64,000 bases of DNA, from assembly GCF_019059575.1 (NCBI RefSeq), contig NW_024881597.1, forward strand, positions 1,034,501 through 1,098,500, in the 5' to 3' direction. Below are positions 31,801 through 51,400 of this stretch, in pieces. The translations under genes were made by a program, and so were the position numbers. The notes below the pieces were generated by a model. That model was not told the DNA's origin. It saw only the letters and a list, made by a program, of their open reading frames with translations, and ran no database searches. Within the stretch, counting starts at the first letter, position 1; each line of letters begins with the position of its first letter. The stretch is from Amphibalanus amphitrite (taxonomy: Eukaryota > Arthropoda > Thecostraca > Balanomorpha > Balanidae).

Positions 31801-34800
31801 TACATATGACAGAGAAGGTATGCAAAGTTTTATGAAGTTTGCTTCACTAGTTGTGGAATAACAAGCAAAAAACTTTTGCGGAAAGGCCGCTGGCCTCTCG
31901 CTGGAGCGTTTCCGACCAGTGTGCGGCGGGGCGCGGCAGCTTGACGTGTACGGCGCTAAATAAGGAGACGTTTATCACACGGAATAACATACAGATACAA
32001 AACTGAATAATCTTACATCCACGACACCGAAGGGTCTCAGTTACCCTGGCATTAGATGGAGCATGCTCAATGATAGCCAACGTGTAACTAGCGATAAGTC
32101 ACTTAGCCATGCCTACAGTATGTTGAGCTCACTAGATTAGATTGGTTTGTAGGAACCAGGGTTGCGTGGTCGGATTCGAAGTCGACAAATTCTTACCGAT
32201 TTCGACTCCGGAGCTGAATTGAGTATTGCATGGATAAAAGTCATGCACCTCACCCTGTTTGCTTGAGAATATTACACTCGTTGACCTTTACAATATAGAG
32301 TTTGTCGAAGCTCAAGTCCCTGTTTTTGCACCAGCGTTTTAAGCGAGAAAAGGCTGCGCCAGACCCAGCTGCCATTAGTAATTAGTTAACTTTGCTTTTT
32401 ATGAACAACGTTTGCAATGTAAGGCCTTGGAACGCGCAAGGGATTGTTTCAGGCGAGGTGAAAAGCTCTGACATGAAGTTTACGGTCATGATATGGACTT
32501 TAACCGAGATGGGCGGTGTCGGAGTTGGAGTCGGAGTCGGGAGTCCAAGTCGGAGTCGAAGTTGGAATCAGAGTCGGAATTGGAGTCGATCAAGAAAAAT
32601 CCATCGACCCTGCAGCCCTGTTACTAGGGTCATAGGTGACTTGCGTTACTTCTCGGATATCATTGTTGAAACATTTCACATCTCGGTTCTTTATTTAGCC
32701 CTAGTCTTTGCCTAAATTATCGCTCGTTTTGCATGAAGGATTTTTTTTTCTACTAACGAGCTGATGCGTCTTCAAGTTGTTTCCACCGTTAAAAATACGA
32801 CCCGTCGTTTTGGTTTTAAAGCAACGTTTCAAGTAATTTGTTCATCTACGACGCCACCCAATGCATACCAATCTAACTATGCGCTCATTGACAGGGGATC
32901 TACGACCAGCTGTACTCGACGGAGCAGTTCGAGCGGATGAGTCTCTCCACGGACGAGGACGAGCACAGTATCGAGATGCACCTGCCCTACATCGCCAAAG
33001 TTATGGAAGAGTACGTTCGTTGCTTATTCGACGTGGGAAAACGGCGCCGTTGTATGTTTTTTATTATTGTTTTCGGTGTAAAGTTTGCTAGCGCGGCGTT
33101 CGTTGTTTGTTGCTCAACAGATGTGTCTTGGTGTGTGATCGGTCTGATGTATTTGTGTGTCTTTATGTGCGCCATGGTCTGATGTGTCTTTGCTCCTGGT
33201 CTTATGTGTCTTTGACTCTTTGTGTGCCTGATGTGACTAGTCTGACGTGTCTGATGTGTCTCCTCGTTCCCAGTTTCCACGGCCAGTTCACGATCGTGCC
33301 GATCCTGGTCGGTTTTCTGACCAGTGATGGATCTGTGTGTCTGTCCAGTCTGTGACCAGTCTGATGTCTTTATGTGACTACTGACTAATGTAATGTGACT
33401 CTTTATTTCCAGTTTCCGCGGCCAGTTCACGATCGTGCCGATCCTGGTCGGCTCGCTGACCAGAGATGGGTCTGTGTGTCTGTCTGTGATCAGTCTGATG
33501 CGTCTGATGTGTCTTTGTGTGACCGGTGTGTCTGTGTATTCCCAGTTTCCGCGGCCAGTTCACGATCGTGCCGATCCTGGTCGGCTCGCTGACGCCGGAC
33601 AAGGAGGCGCTCTACGGCCGGCTCTTGGCGCCCTACCTGGCCGACCCGGCCAACCTGTTTGTGATCTCGTCCGACTTCTGCCACTGGGGCCAGCGGTTCC
33701 GATACGTGAACGGCGCCGACCGCGCCAACGGACACATACACGAGTTCATCCAGCAGCTCGACCGAGAGGTCAGTCGCCGCCGGGTACTGTAACATGGGGT
33801 GTGCCAGTCCACGCGGGGGTCTCCCAGTCTGGGTCTATCAGTCTGTCCGTTTGGGCAGACTGTCGAACAACCTCCGTATAGCCGGTCGGGTCAGGTGCAC
33901 TTTGGCGGATCTCGGATTCCTTGCTCGCCTGAGGGCGTCCCTGTGCGGTGCCTGATTGAATCTCGGGTCTTGCATTCGACTCTGTGTATACTCTGTACAT
34001 ATCCGGGTCTAGATTCCGTGCGCGACTCTTATGTTCGCCTCTGAGTAGTACCGTCGCCGCGCCTTTGCCATGCCGGTCGAAATCGAGCGCCGGGGCGGCA
34101 CCGGAGTCGCTATCGCTGACCGCCGGTCAGCTCACGGACTATCGGTGGCACCCCGGCCTGTCTCCGAATACAGGGGGATTGTGGGGTGGGGGGGGGGGGG
34201 TATTGATCGCTGCACGGCGGCCCCGGATAATCCGCCGGGGCTCACCACTCGATACCCGGTCTAGACAGCGTTCGAGGTGGCTCGCCTTAATGCAGCCACG
34301 GTGGACAGCTGTTTTATTGTTCGGATTATGGTTGTGGTTCGGACGATTGTGGTTGTTCGGATTGTTGTGATATGTTTGGACTGATGATGTCGCTACGGCG
34401 TCTGACTGAGGTGTCTGTCTGCCAGGGTATGGACATTATCGAGTCGCTGGACCCGGTCAAGTTCACGCAGTACATCCAGCGGACAGGCAACACGATCTGC
34501 GGCAGGCACCCGATCGGCGTGCTGCTGAACGTGAGTTACCGACCGTGTAAGAGATCGCGCTGATCTCACACTGAGCTGACCCTCATTCAGGTTGGACCTC
34601 ACACTGACCTGGCCCTGGTCACACTGAGCTGACCTCGCACTGACCTGACCTGGACCCAACATTGAGCTGGCCCGGGCCTCTCACTGATCGAACAGGGACC
34701 TCGCATTAAGCCAACCTAGGCCATCACTGACGTGACGTCCAGACCTGGACCCCACTGACGTCCTGTCACGAAGGTCGCCTGGCCCCATTTTTTTTTCTCC

Positions 34801-35053
34801 AAAAAGTAGCTGTTCCCAATATGAATCTATGAACTTGAGACCAAATTAACCTATAATTCACGCCAGCGTGTAGTTCCACCACCAGCTCACTAGCGGCGCT
34901 CCTGTCCGTTCCCAGGCGGTGGCCAAGCTGAACGAGACGCCAAACGGGCACCGGATGAAGCTCAAGTTCCTCAAGTACGCGCAGTCGAGTCAGTGCCGCT
35001 CGCCCAGCGACTCCTCCGTCAGCTACGCGTCCGCGTCGCTCATCTTCGAATGA
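28803..35053 (+). CDS. MEMO1: MEMO1 orthologue (mediator of cell motility 1), complete
   Basis: Seven coding exons: 28803-28854, 29433-29514, 29811-29988, 32895-33010, 33546-33768, 34426-34530 and 34916-35053. All have GT-AG borders and matching phases, and total 894 nt, or 297 residues, the length of human MEMO1. Family landmarks: THAGSWYS at the start, [57 protein letters not shown] and KYAQSSQC. The metal-binding residues expected from the family are present: His in PHAGY, His in GPSHH and Cys in TICGRHP. MEMO proteins are cytosolic, bind copper or iron and influence redox state and motility. The exon with the ATG begins after an acceptor at 28769, so a 5' UTR exon lies upstream. Confidence 0.97.
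29325..29356. repeat. Perfect hairpin, 14-bp arms, MEMO1 intron 1
   Basis: gatttatcacaaac and its inverse gtttgtgataaatc flank tgat, about 75 bp before exon 2. Confidence 0.8.
29996..30112. repeat. Two-copy tandem duplication in MEMO1 intron 3
   Basis: The phrase ggcacgggactga and the later gtagaccaagtaat recur as ggtacgggactga and atagaccaagtaat, about 65 bp apart. Confidence 0.75.
31078..31440 (-). mobile_element. TTAA-type MITE (copy g), diverged extended-end fragment
   Basis: Lies inside MEMO1 intron 3. It starts TTAA-CCCTGGCCGGACCGATTG and continues ccgtttcgcctctaattgag, alignable to ccgtttcgcccctgatcgag in copy e, followed by aggtca words. The hairpin G-run is largely lost and the short end is not found. 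Confidence 0.65.
33274..33545 (+). pseudogene. Two decoy copies of the start of MEMO1 exon 5
   Basis: The acceptor plus the first roughly 40 nt of exon 5 occur three times, starting at 33274, 33413 and 33546, each after an intact pyrimidine-AG. The unit lengths are 139 and 133 bp and include the tgtgtctgatg-rich intron tail. Only the third copy continues into the rest of the exon. Copy 1 runs to a stop near 33354; copy 2 stays open only by running out of frame into copy 3. The first 39 nt of copies 1 and 3 differ by one base, so the duplication is recent. Confidence 0.92.
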
Positions 35054-35640
35054 CGGCCGGCCCCGCCGCCGCCGCCGCCGCCGCTCCGTGCCGCTCCGCC
35101 CCGCTCACCGCGCCGCCGCGTTTTGTACACGCCGCCGCTGCCCCGGAGTGACGCCGGCCACCGCGCCGCGCGCCAGCGCCGGACACCCCGGTGACCCGCC
35201 ACCAGTGCCGACCGACGGGGCCGCCCGCCGGCACCCGCAGCTATTTATCTCATCGATACCGAGCGGCGCGGCGTACAGTGCCGCGGGCCGGGACAGTGGG
35301 GCCGGGACGCGCCACCCGCCCGCCACCGCCGCGTGATAACGTCACTTTACCAGCCGGCGGCCGACTGATAGACAATACACACACTGTAATCAAACGGACT
35401 GCATAGAGTGCTGCCGCCGCCCGTCCAGGCCGGCGAGAGTGAGAGGATTTCGGTGGCAGGGGACGGTGCGAGGAACAAAGAGCGGAACAACCACTGTCGT
35501 CCAGAATCTCCTTTGCCTGGTATATGTCCGTCGGTAGCAGCACTGGACGTCCAGTGAGGAATTACAGTGAGCACCATTATACATACATGTACGTTATGTG
35601 TGGTCGGCGTTTGGCAAACACCAGCAGAGGCCTGGCGCGG

Positions 35641-35646
35641 TTTATT
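35641..35646 (-). promoter_or_regulatory. Candidate SEL1L polyadenylation signal
   Basis: AATAAA on the minus strand, the first found downstream of the SEL1L stop at 36346. Confidence 0.4.
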
Positions 35647-35880
35647 GCGAACGTGCATGCGGCGCTGATACTGAACCCGTGCTGCGTGCCATCACCGCAC
35701 ACAGGGACCGCGCGGGCGGCTGTCGATTCCAGCCCCGCCCCAGAGAGGCCGGCCGGTGCAGAGAGCGATCTCCTCGGGCTTCCCCGGGCGACCGCCGCCG
35801 GCCGACCGTCCGAAAACCAGGTGCAAGGTGTCCTGCCGACGCCCATATGCAGGCGTCAGACTGTCACCAAGTATCACAGG

Positions 35881-35886
35881 AATAAA
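35881..35886 (+). promoter_or_regulatory. Candidate MEMO1 polyadenylation signal
   Basis: AATAAA on the plus strand, the first found downstream of the MEMO1 stop at 35053. The intervening 830 bp, very GC-rich at first, would be 3' UTR. Confidence 0.45.
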
Positions 35887-36345
35887 TAGCTATAGGGGCG
35901 CGGCCGATAGTGCCGCGCTGCCTGACCTGAACGGAGACACCATCACACGTTGACACGAACGCGGCGTGACTCGTGGCGTCTGTGGCCGCTCACCAGACAC
36001 CTAACACTCCCCGCACACTCCAACACCGAGACCCATATCTGTTCAGCGTGGTCCATTTACTCCGGTCAGCAGTCCCTAATTACTCCGGTCACTGGAGTAT
36101 AACTCCGGACACTACAATCACTGGGGCCCTAACTCTGCTCACTCCGAATCATCAGGGCCCTTACTTGTCATATCGCGGTCGACTTGGTGCCCACACTCAG
36201 TCATGAAGACCTTTCGTTGTCTTTCCCTCAGTTCTCCCTTCCCCACATAGCCCCAAAAGTCTCTCGGTGTTCGCCGGCCGTCCCCCAGTATAATATTCAC
36301 TCCCACACACACAGAGACGGACAGCGGCTGGCAGCGACAGTCCGA

Positions 36346-42874
<6,529 letters not shown>

Positions 42875-42889
42875 CACTGAGCCCGACAG

Positions 42890-45465
42890 CTGTGAACACA
42901 CACATCAGTCAGGTAGACAATGGTATTTGTGTAGATTAATGTCCTAAATTAGTACCTACTCTCATTAACTGAATCTGCAAAGAAATTCTGCAGCATGGCT
43001 CAGCAATAAAACTCAACAGTTCACATCTAGGTCAGGATGTGTGTTCACCATTTACCAACAACAAAAAATATCTAGAACTGGAACTGGCATGAGAAAAACA
43101 CCTTGAGCATACAGTGGCCAGAGGATTAACAAAACCAAATAAAAGGTAATTGAAAAAACAATATCAAGAATTATAATTGGTAACCATGGATGTATATTGA
43201 CTAATACACACACCCAACAACTACCTATCCTGCCATCTCATGCTTATTGACCAAATAACAGTGGGGTTTCTGATGACAAGATTCTGGCCCACTTGCAAAA
43301 TTATCACAGCAATAACTTAAGATGCACTCTTTAGCATCTAATGGTTCATATTTAGTGTCTGGTGGGATCACACTTCAAATCACCCTCAAATGTAAGCAAA
43401 ACATTCTGCTATCATTTCTTTGTTCTGCAAGTGGCCTCCCCTATGCATTTCAAAGGTTCCCTAAACTATGTTTCTCAGATTGTATAACTAAAAGCTTACT
43501 AATCATGATTGGCAATTAGTAACATTGAATTTGTTTTGAATAGAGGCCATATTTTACATTAATGCTTGACTCTTGAGCATAATTTCTAACCCAAGTAAAC
43601 TATACAAACTAACACATATTTTGAAGAGACAATACAATCTAACTACATACACATTTTTGGACACACATAGCTCATCAGCAACCACGTATAGAAACAACAC
43701 TTTGTAATTGAATTGCAAAAAGTACCAAGAACAAGTAGAATTAGTAGAGCAGCCGTCACACAAAAGTTTTCTAACCAGTGAGGCACTGTAGGTTTGTAGG
43801 TTGCATGTCGTAGGTCAGGTAAGGTTAGGTTTGTTTTGGTTTGGTTCGAAAGAAGCATCTCTGTGTAAAGCACCTCTCCTTGATTGGAAAACCTTTGTGT
43901 GATGTCTGCTCAATTAATACTGAACAAGCATGGGATGATGGGTGCCACAAGCTTCTAAATTCTAACTTCTATGCCTAAAATCCTGAAAGATGGAGGTGAA
44001 TGTAAGAACGTTTTCAAATATAGATGCTGACTGAGCATGATTGATCAAATGTGTCATCTCAAGTTACATTTCAATTTGACTTGTTCTTGTAATGGTAAAG
44101 GGACACATATTTATATCAGTCTGGCACAGGAATAAAGTGGAATAAAGTAAACCATTCCACAATCCAAACCACTTTGACACTTTGACACTTTGACACACCA
44201 CACACACTTTTTGATTGACACTTCACAATCTAATCTGTCACATAAGATTAACAATAAAATTAAAATGATGACGAATGATTCTAATTGAGTGAGGTAGGCA
44301 GATAAGGAATTGGAAATCAAATAAATAATATTGAAAATATCTACTGACCCCTATTGATGGCTATAATTTGCTAACCTCCTGAAACCCAGGCCAAATGCCT
44401 CGTGGTGAGCAGCAGTAAAAATAATCCTCAAATAACTATTTATTCAAAACACGCGAAACTAACCATCTAATTCATGAAAACTCTGCAAAATGGTACTAAT
44501 TATGTCTTAGCCTTATATTTGATTTTTGGTGTGATTCGCTATACAAATACAATACAATACAATATAGCTCTGTGGTTGATAATGCTGCGACCGAAAGCAT
44601 GACGTAGACCAACTTTAAAATACTGCCAAAAATTATCATGGACAAATAGGCTGTTACTGGGTTGTATTTGGCTATGAAAAGCTAAAAATTTAAAGGAAAA
44701 TCAAAACAAATTGTAATTCATGCCACAACAATAGCATGAAGGCTTTATTACAGTTTTAGACGCATGGTTCAAATGAACGTAATCTCAGATTACGTAACTG
44801 AGCAAGCAGTATCAACAAAAGATGATGCTTTTGAACATGTGTGCGCCATAAATGTAGCAAATATGATAAACAGCTTTTATTTGACTTGAAAAATTAAAAC
44901 ATTTGATGACGTCAAGAGCTGTTCATCTTAAAAAAAAGTGTTTTGTCTAAATATCGTTTCATTTTTCTACTTTATCCATAGCTAAAAATTATTGTAAATT
45001 GTTCGAAGCATCAAAGCCCAAAAATGTAAAATTTTGCTATTAAAATGCTTATCAATGAGTAACTGACTTGACTCGCTAGAACTATTTTCCATATTCTGTT
45101 ACGTAATAAGTGTCGAGGGCATTACAAGAAATGAAGCGTAGTTTGTGTGCACTGTCACCGCTTTGACTGTGCGGAGAGTGGCAGAGAGTTCCGTGTGCTG
45201 TGCAGATTGGTGGTGCAAGTTGTGTCAGTAATCTGCGTTGTATGTCGGTTTTGAGGTGTGCCGGCTCCACTGTTCTTTTGTAGACAGTTACAGGACATTT
45301 AACCTGTTTGTTTTTAGGTACCGGAAGACTTGAAGTGTGCCTTTTCCATTGTGTTTAAGTGAAATCAAAATTGATTAAAAAATTCACCTGTCCAAGTGAT
45401 ACATTGAAAACGCATTCTCCCTGAGGACTCTGCTTGCATGTACAAGCTTCAAAGCAAAACACAAC
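42890..45465. promoter_or_regulatory. SEL1L/SORL1 divergent interval
   Basis: The SEL1L coding exon begins with an acceptor at 42890, so a non-coding leader lies in this interval. The SORL1 ATG is at 45466, with a possible UTR acceptor (tttgtttttag) at 45318. The two genes therefore diverge from within about 2.6 kb, possibly around the GC-richer patch at 45100-45290. I see no TATA box or defined start site. Confidence 0.45.
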
Positions 45466-48400
45466 ATGGAAAGAGTTTATCTCTTTTTGTGCTTTGCGCT
45501 GATGTCAAGCAGCGTGTATTTTGTGTGTGGCAAAGAACAGTATTTTAGTATGGACGAGTCGTCCCACATTCTGCGGAAACGGAGTACTCTTCCAGAACAT
45601 CCTGAGCATGCCATTCCTACTGCTGATGACAACATCACTTCTGTGGTGGGTATACAAGCTACGAAAGAAGTATATTGCACATTTGTATTCTTGACATTTG
45701 TCTTTTTTTAGTTACTCTGAAGGTTGAATGAAGGGGCAATAATCATGAAAATATTGATTTTACTTAAACCAACATGTTTTGATTTGTTGTAGAATAGTGG
45801 GTAGTTACTATTACGTTTACTTTTACAATTTTATACCATAAACTTTTTTTTGTCTGATCATATGATGGGCTAGACTATTTAAATATTTAAGGGCTTGCCA
45901 GAGGTCTAAGCAAGTGGATTTGGAGCAATCATACTGCACTCTGCTCCACTGGATGAGTGCAGGACAGCTGAGTTCTGGGTGCCCTGATATTGAGCGATCT
46001 GACCATGCACCACTGCCTGCCGCAGGTGGAGCTGAACGACACGCACCACTCGGGCCTGATCCACTGGGCTGGCGGCGGTTCTCAGCTGGTCATCTGTCTG
46101 ACCCGCGACATGGTGGTGCGGCCCGGCCATCCGAGCAGCGTGTACGTCTCACTCGACCACGGCCGCTCGTTCACAAACATCTCGGGTAACTTCACGCTGG
46201 AGGACGGCACCCCGGCCGTCATCGGACACTCGTACGAGCACCCGGAGTTCAACAACATTGTGAGTACCCGGTCGTCCTGGACGCCGTGCATGCCGCTTGC
46301 GACTTTTACCCCGACACGGCTCAATGCGTATGATTCCTCGATACGCTTGATTCGCTTAGATACTGCTGTTATTTGAAAGTTAGAAGTGTGACGATAACCA
46401 CCTATCGGTAAATTGTTATTCATTATCCTTCCCCAGCTTCCCCTTATTCCCCGCAACTTCATCCCCAACTTAGACTTATAACTATTTGCATTTAACGAGT
46501 CAGCCGTGGTCCGTGGACGACGTGACGAAGCCCGTTTCCACGTTTTTAGCTTTTGAGTCTATAAATTTTGCAACAAGCATGCCAATTTTTGGCAGTTTCG
46601 CATGTAATTGTGCAGAACTAAGTTTTCTGAAAATGGAATTGCCAAAGTAGTAACAACCCGTAGGTACTGCTTCACCTAACGGGGCTCAATGAGAAATGTC
46701 AGACAAACTATGTCGTCATAAAATCACGACAAATTAAAAATAAATAAACCAATCAGGTGAATGCGCACAAATTTCAAAATGATATCAGGAGGCATTTTAT
46801 AAAGCAACGGCTGTTTATTTGCGTTACATCGAACCCTAGCGTTTTGGGTGAATCAGTGTCGTCTGGTTACGAGCGATACTTTTCAACGTTTGGAGTGTTG
46901 TGGAACAGTTTTCCTTGTTTGTGTTCGCCTGCCATAGTGGCGAGGTGTAGCATTGGTGTCAGGTTACGGGTATGTTTGCTGCACCCTCACGGCAGCGTGA
47001 TAAGGGTGAAATTCGTCAGAGGCGGATCCAGCTCAGAGTTTTTTTTTGGGGGGGGAGGGGGGGCAAACCATAACAATTTATCGATTCTTTCCATGCCTCG
47101 TCCATAGGCGTCATGTTAAAATTATGGCGTTTGGGAGGGGCAAATGCCCATTTTGCCCCACCCCCTGGATCTGCCACTGAAATTCGTCAACGCTGCCTGT
47201 CAGTAGTCCGATGTTCTCAGTTGGTCTGTGATGAATATCAGTAACGTATCCAAGCTGAGATGAGAAGGCGGCTATGTTTGGGAACCGACTGTTGATTGAA
47301 AACAGACAAAGCCGCCCAGTAAACTGGCTGTCAGGCATCTACGTTGTGAGCTTCTGTTTGCTTGTGAATGAACCTGGTCTGAGAAACGACCATGGATTGC
47401 AAAAGGTAACACATCATTGAGAAGCCGACACATTATCAATTTCTAGCTTGACATCTTTTTTTTTGCTTGTGGGAAATAGCGGCCATTAAGGCAATAGATG
47501 ACGGTTATTATCTATTATCGTGACAATATTATCAGACGCAGACTTTGTTTAAAAAAGAGTATGCGTACCACACTGTTTGGGTTGCCCAGTAGCAGTTTTA
47601 TCAAGAAATCGGAAAGCGTAGTAGATTTTTGCTTTGGGCTAGCTTCGTATTACCAATTCTGAATACCTATCGTGCCAGCTATATAAGCCAACAGTTCCTC
47701 CGAGTCAAGTCCGGTGGGAAGCTCCAAGCTCGTCAGTTTCCGTGGATGGGTGTTATTCAGTTTATGCGGCGTGCTCTGTATCAGTTCAGCGAACCACGGC
47801 TGGCTTACCGCGGTCGGCAATTGACGTCACTGTCACGTGACGTTACGGACAACGTGACGCTGAGTCACGGCGGGGGGGGGGATCACGTGCTGTGCCGGCC
47901 GGGGCGCTGACCTGCCGGGCGGGGATGTGTCATATGTCAGCCGTCTCGGTGTCAGATTGAGACTGACGTATCCCCTGTGGGTCGCCGGGGATAGGTATGT
48001 CAAGTATCAGCACATGTAGATGTGTCATATCCCAGCCGTCTCAGTGGCGTATCTGATGTCCGGCGGTGCTTGTCGGCTCCGGGTCCATCAGAGTTCAGAC
48101 TGCATGGAGCTACTCACTGCCATCGGCCCTGGCCGGGTCGGTGGCACCGACTGCCTGCCGACGTAGCCAGGCCAGCCCCCATCCCTCTCCATGGGCGCCG
48201 GGGACGAGCTGGTGGTTCCGTACGGATGTGTTCCTGATGTGCGGGCGTGAGAGCGGTTAGGTGGGGTGCTCCGTAGTTCGGCCCCGTTTCACTACCGGCA
48301 TGGCCGGTCCAATGCGGGCACAAAACCGAGCGGCCCCATCCGCAGGGTCCGATGACGTGGCGGCTATCGGCCTCAGCGTCCCGTGACCCGACAATCGACA

Positions 48401-51400
48401 CGGCATGACCTCTGCTGCTGGGGGGGGGGGGGTCCGACCCCGTGACTCCGGCCGATGGGGGGGGGGGGGTCCGACCCCGTGACCCCACCGCTGGGGGGGG
48501 GTCTGATCCCGTGACAGGCACAGCTGGCTCCCGGGAGTTCCTGTTTGTCAGATCTGCGGCGGCTGCAGCCCTGCTGAGCAGGCCACTGGGTGTTCCCCTC
48601 CGTCGGTGGAGCGGCCTATCACGCGCTACCCGGCCCTTCTCTCCTCTGTGCACCGAGGAAAAAGAGAAGCGAGTTGCGACTTGCTGGGAATATTTCTGAT
48701 CCAACGTAGCTGGATCCCAGATAAACGTCATTCATATCTGACAGCTTGAGATGCGTATGTTTGGCATGATATGATATGGTTACGACCGTGATGATGCGTA
48801 ATTGCGTTTATGCATTTCATCCTCGTCTTAGTACGAGTATACGCACTCCAAAGCATGTGTTACATAACAGCTCTTGTGGTACGTTTTAGCGAGGAAGCGT
48901 GACGTCCATCGCACTTTGTTTCATTGAACCGTACTGCCAAACGGCGGACGCTGTGGTATGCCGGTCCCATTTGCTGCTTTGAGCCTTTGTCGGTGATTGA
49001 GGTGGGCCCGGAACCGTGTCCGATTTCCGCGGGGTCATAGGTCCCCCAACGCCGGTCAAAGTCCCCTACACTCACCATCACGTGTGAAAGCCGAGACGAC
49101 ATTTCGGAGGTGTTATGTTTCGACAAAGTCTCCTAGAGGAGGTCTGAAACTGGATAGTGAACACGTCACACGCCATGGCTATTTAAATCGGCGCTTACTC
49201 ACTATACACTCAGGTGATAAGTGCTCCATGGCCTGAGTGGCCACCACTACCAAAATTCGATACCTGTCTGGAGATAATGCGCATTGCGCACGAGGTAGAT
49301 CGAAACTCGACGCCGCCCGATGTTACTTTACGCTTCTCCCGTCCCTGCCTTTCCAGCCCTCTGTTTGAGAGTAGGTGGCTGATTCGTGCTGACGCGCTGG
49401 TTTCATCAGTCCAGTGACGCGCCGTGTGCGGATGAGCTACCACCGGCGCGGGAGGGAGCCAGAGGCCCACCGTCCGCCCTGTCTGAGCCTCTCTGAGGTG
49501 GCGGCTCCCTGGGCCTACCCGGAGGCGGCGGCGGTACTCTGATGGGCGCCGGACACGTCAGGATGGTACACGAACACACGGTGATGACGTGACGGCTCGC
49601 ATCTGTCCGTGACTGTCGGGAGAATCTGTCCACCGCGGCGACACGCGTTGGCGACGGGGTGTTTGTTGACATGACTGTGATATTTGGGCTCGATTGTGCC
49701 AATGCGCCACGTGTCGGGACAGCTTTACTGACAAAGCTGAAGACAACGAAGAGATGGTCACTGATCAGGCTTCCAAAAACCAAGGATGCGTTTGACACTA
49801 TAGTAGCTAAGACTGTATGTTATGGCGTCCGAAAGTTTGTATACGTTTCGGTCATTTCCTAATTTGAGGTGATTTGTTGCGATCTACATAGTTGTGATAA
49901 GTGGCATTCCGAAACAAGATCCGTTGTTGCTGTAACACGGCTATGATCTACAATGAAGCTAGAAGATGTCAATTGGACCCATAGGCTCCTGTAAAACTCG
50001 CCCCCTACGCCTCCAGATGTGACGGGTTTTCACGCGCGCCTTTCGCTTTCGTCGCCTGGGTGACTCATCACTCAGCAGCAGTTCCCGCAGCGCGCGTGAT
50101 TCAGGTCGGCTGGCCTTTTTGTGGTGAATATCTGCACCAGTTAGTGCATTCTGCAAGAACGACTGGCACCCGAGCCGAGGGAACATCTGTGTGACAAATG
50201 GTCACTGATGATTCACAACACGGAACAGAATGATACGGTTTTCGTTTTTCTCCCGAGAGAGGTGGTCTTAGTCTCTAAATGAACCCAAACTGGGTGATGC
50301 TGTCTCCTATAGTGTCACCGAAATAGAACAGGGTCGGTCCTGAGCTTCCTTGATAATGCATGAAGTGGTCGCTCCGACTCCAACTCAGACCCGAATCGAA
50401 CCTTTTTAACGTAAGTCCCAACACAACCGAACACCGGACTATGCGTTACCCTCTCTTAGACGGGCTCTCTTTCTGCGTCATCGGCTCCTGCCGCGGCCAT
50501 ACAACTGCTCGTCGGGGGCAAGTACGGTCCCGCCTGACGGTCTGCCCCGAAACCGACAGCCACAGGCCAGCGACCGAGCTCTGGGCTGCGGTGTCACAGA
50601 CTAAGCTTTATACTTTAGAGCTTTGCTAAGTGCCATATACCTTGATTATCGGTATTCTTCGGTTTTGTTTGTGACAGTAATGGGCAACGAATATAACGAG
50701 AATCGTTTCCACTGGGCACTGAAGTGTGATGCGATTGTTTCGTTGAAGCTGAGTTCCACTGTGGGCGCTGCTGTCGCGAACGGCTAAAGCATTTGGCCAC
50801 GATCCACTCAGTGATTGGCGACTCGCATTGTCTTAGGGGATCGTTTTGTCACTTTTGATTCCGTCAGTCGTATGCCGTATTCCATCTACATGATGCGCCA
50901 GGAAATCCTACTGACGGTATGTATATGAGATGACGACATTCCCTGTAAGTACGAGTTATCAGTTATGCCGTTTCGCCGTACTCTGCTAGTGTCAGTCAAA
51001 CTACGGGAACAACAGTTGCGCTTTTCTGCTCATGACTTCATTGAGTTCGATTCATGAAACACTATCGTGCCACCGTTTCTCGCGGGCGGGGCAGCCGCGT
51101 GGGCTCCCTTCCTCATGCGCCCACGCGTGCTCGAAGGGTGTGCAGGGGCGGGCTATATCAAGCTGTGGGGAGAACCGGCAGTTCAGGGGACGGCCAGGAC
51201 CCATTGAATCGGGGAACAGTAGCGGTCGTCGACAGGGACCAATTATCTCATTGTGCTCATTAACTGGGTCGGGCCTTCCCCCTTCGTCTCCCCAAAACCG
51301 TCACCCAACCCCCATGGTACCCCATGGCGAGGCTCAGCTCCTGTGAATTGAGCTCATTCTCAGCAGCCGTTTTATGATCACAGTTCACATTATCTGCCAG

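Noticed and set aside
48114..48731. 205-codon minus-strand open frame
   Set aside because: Includes translated G/C tracts and lacks protein features; judged chance.
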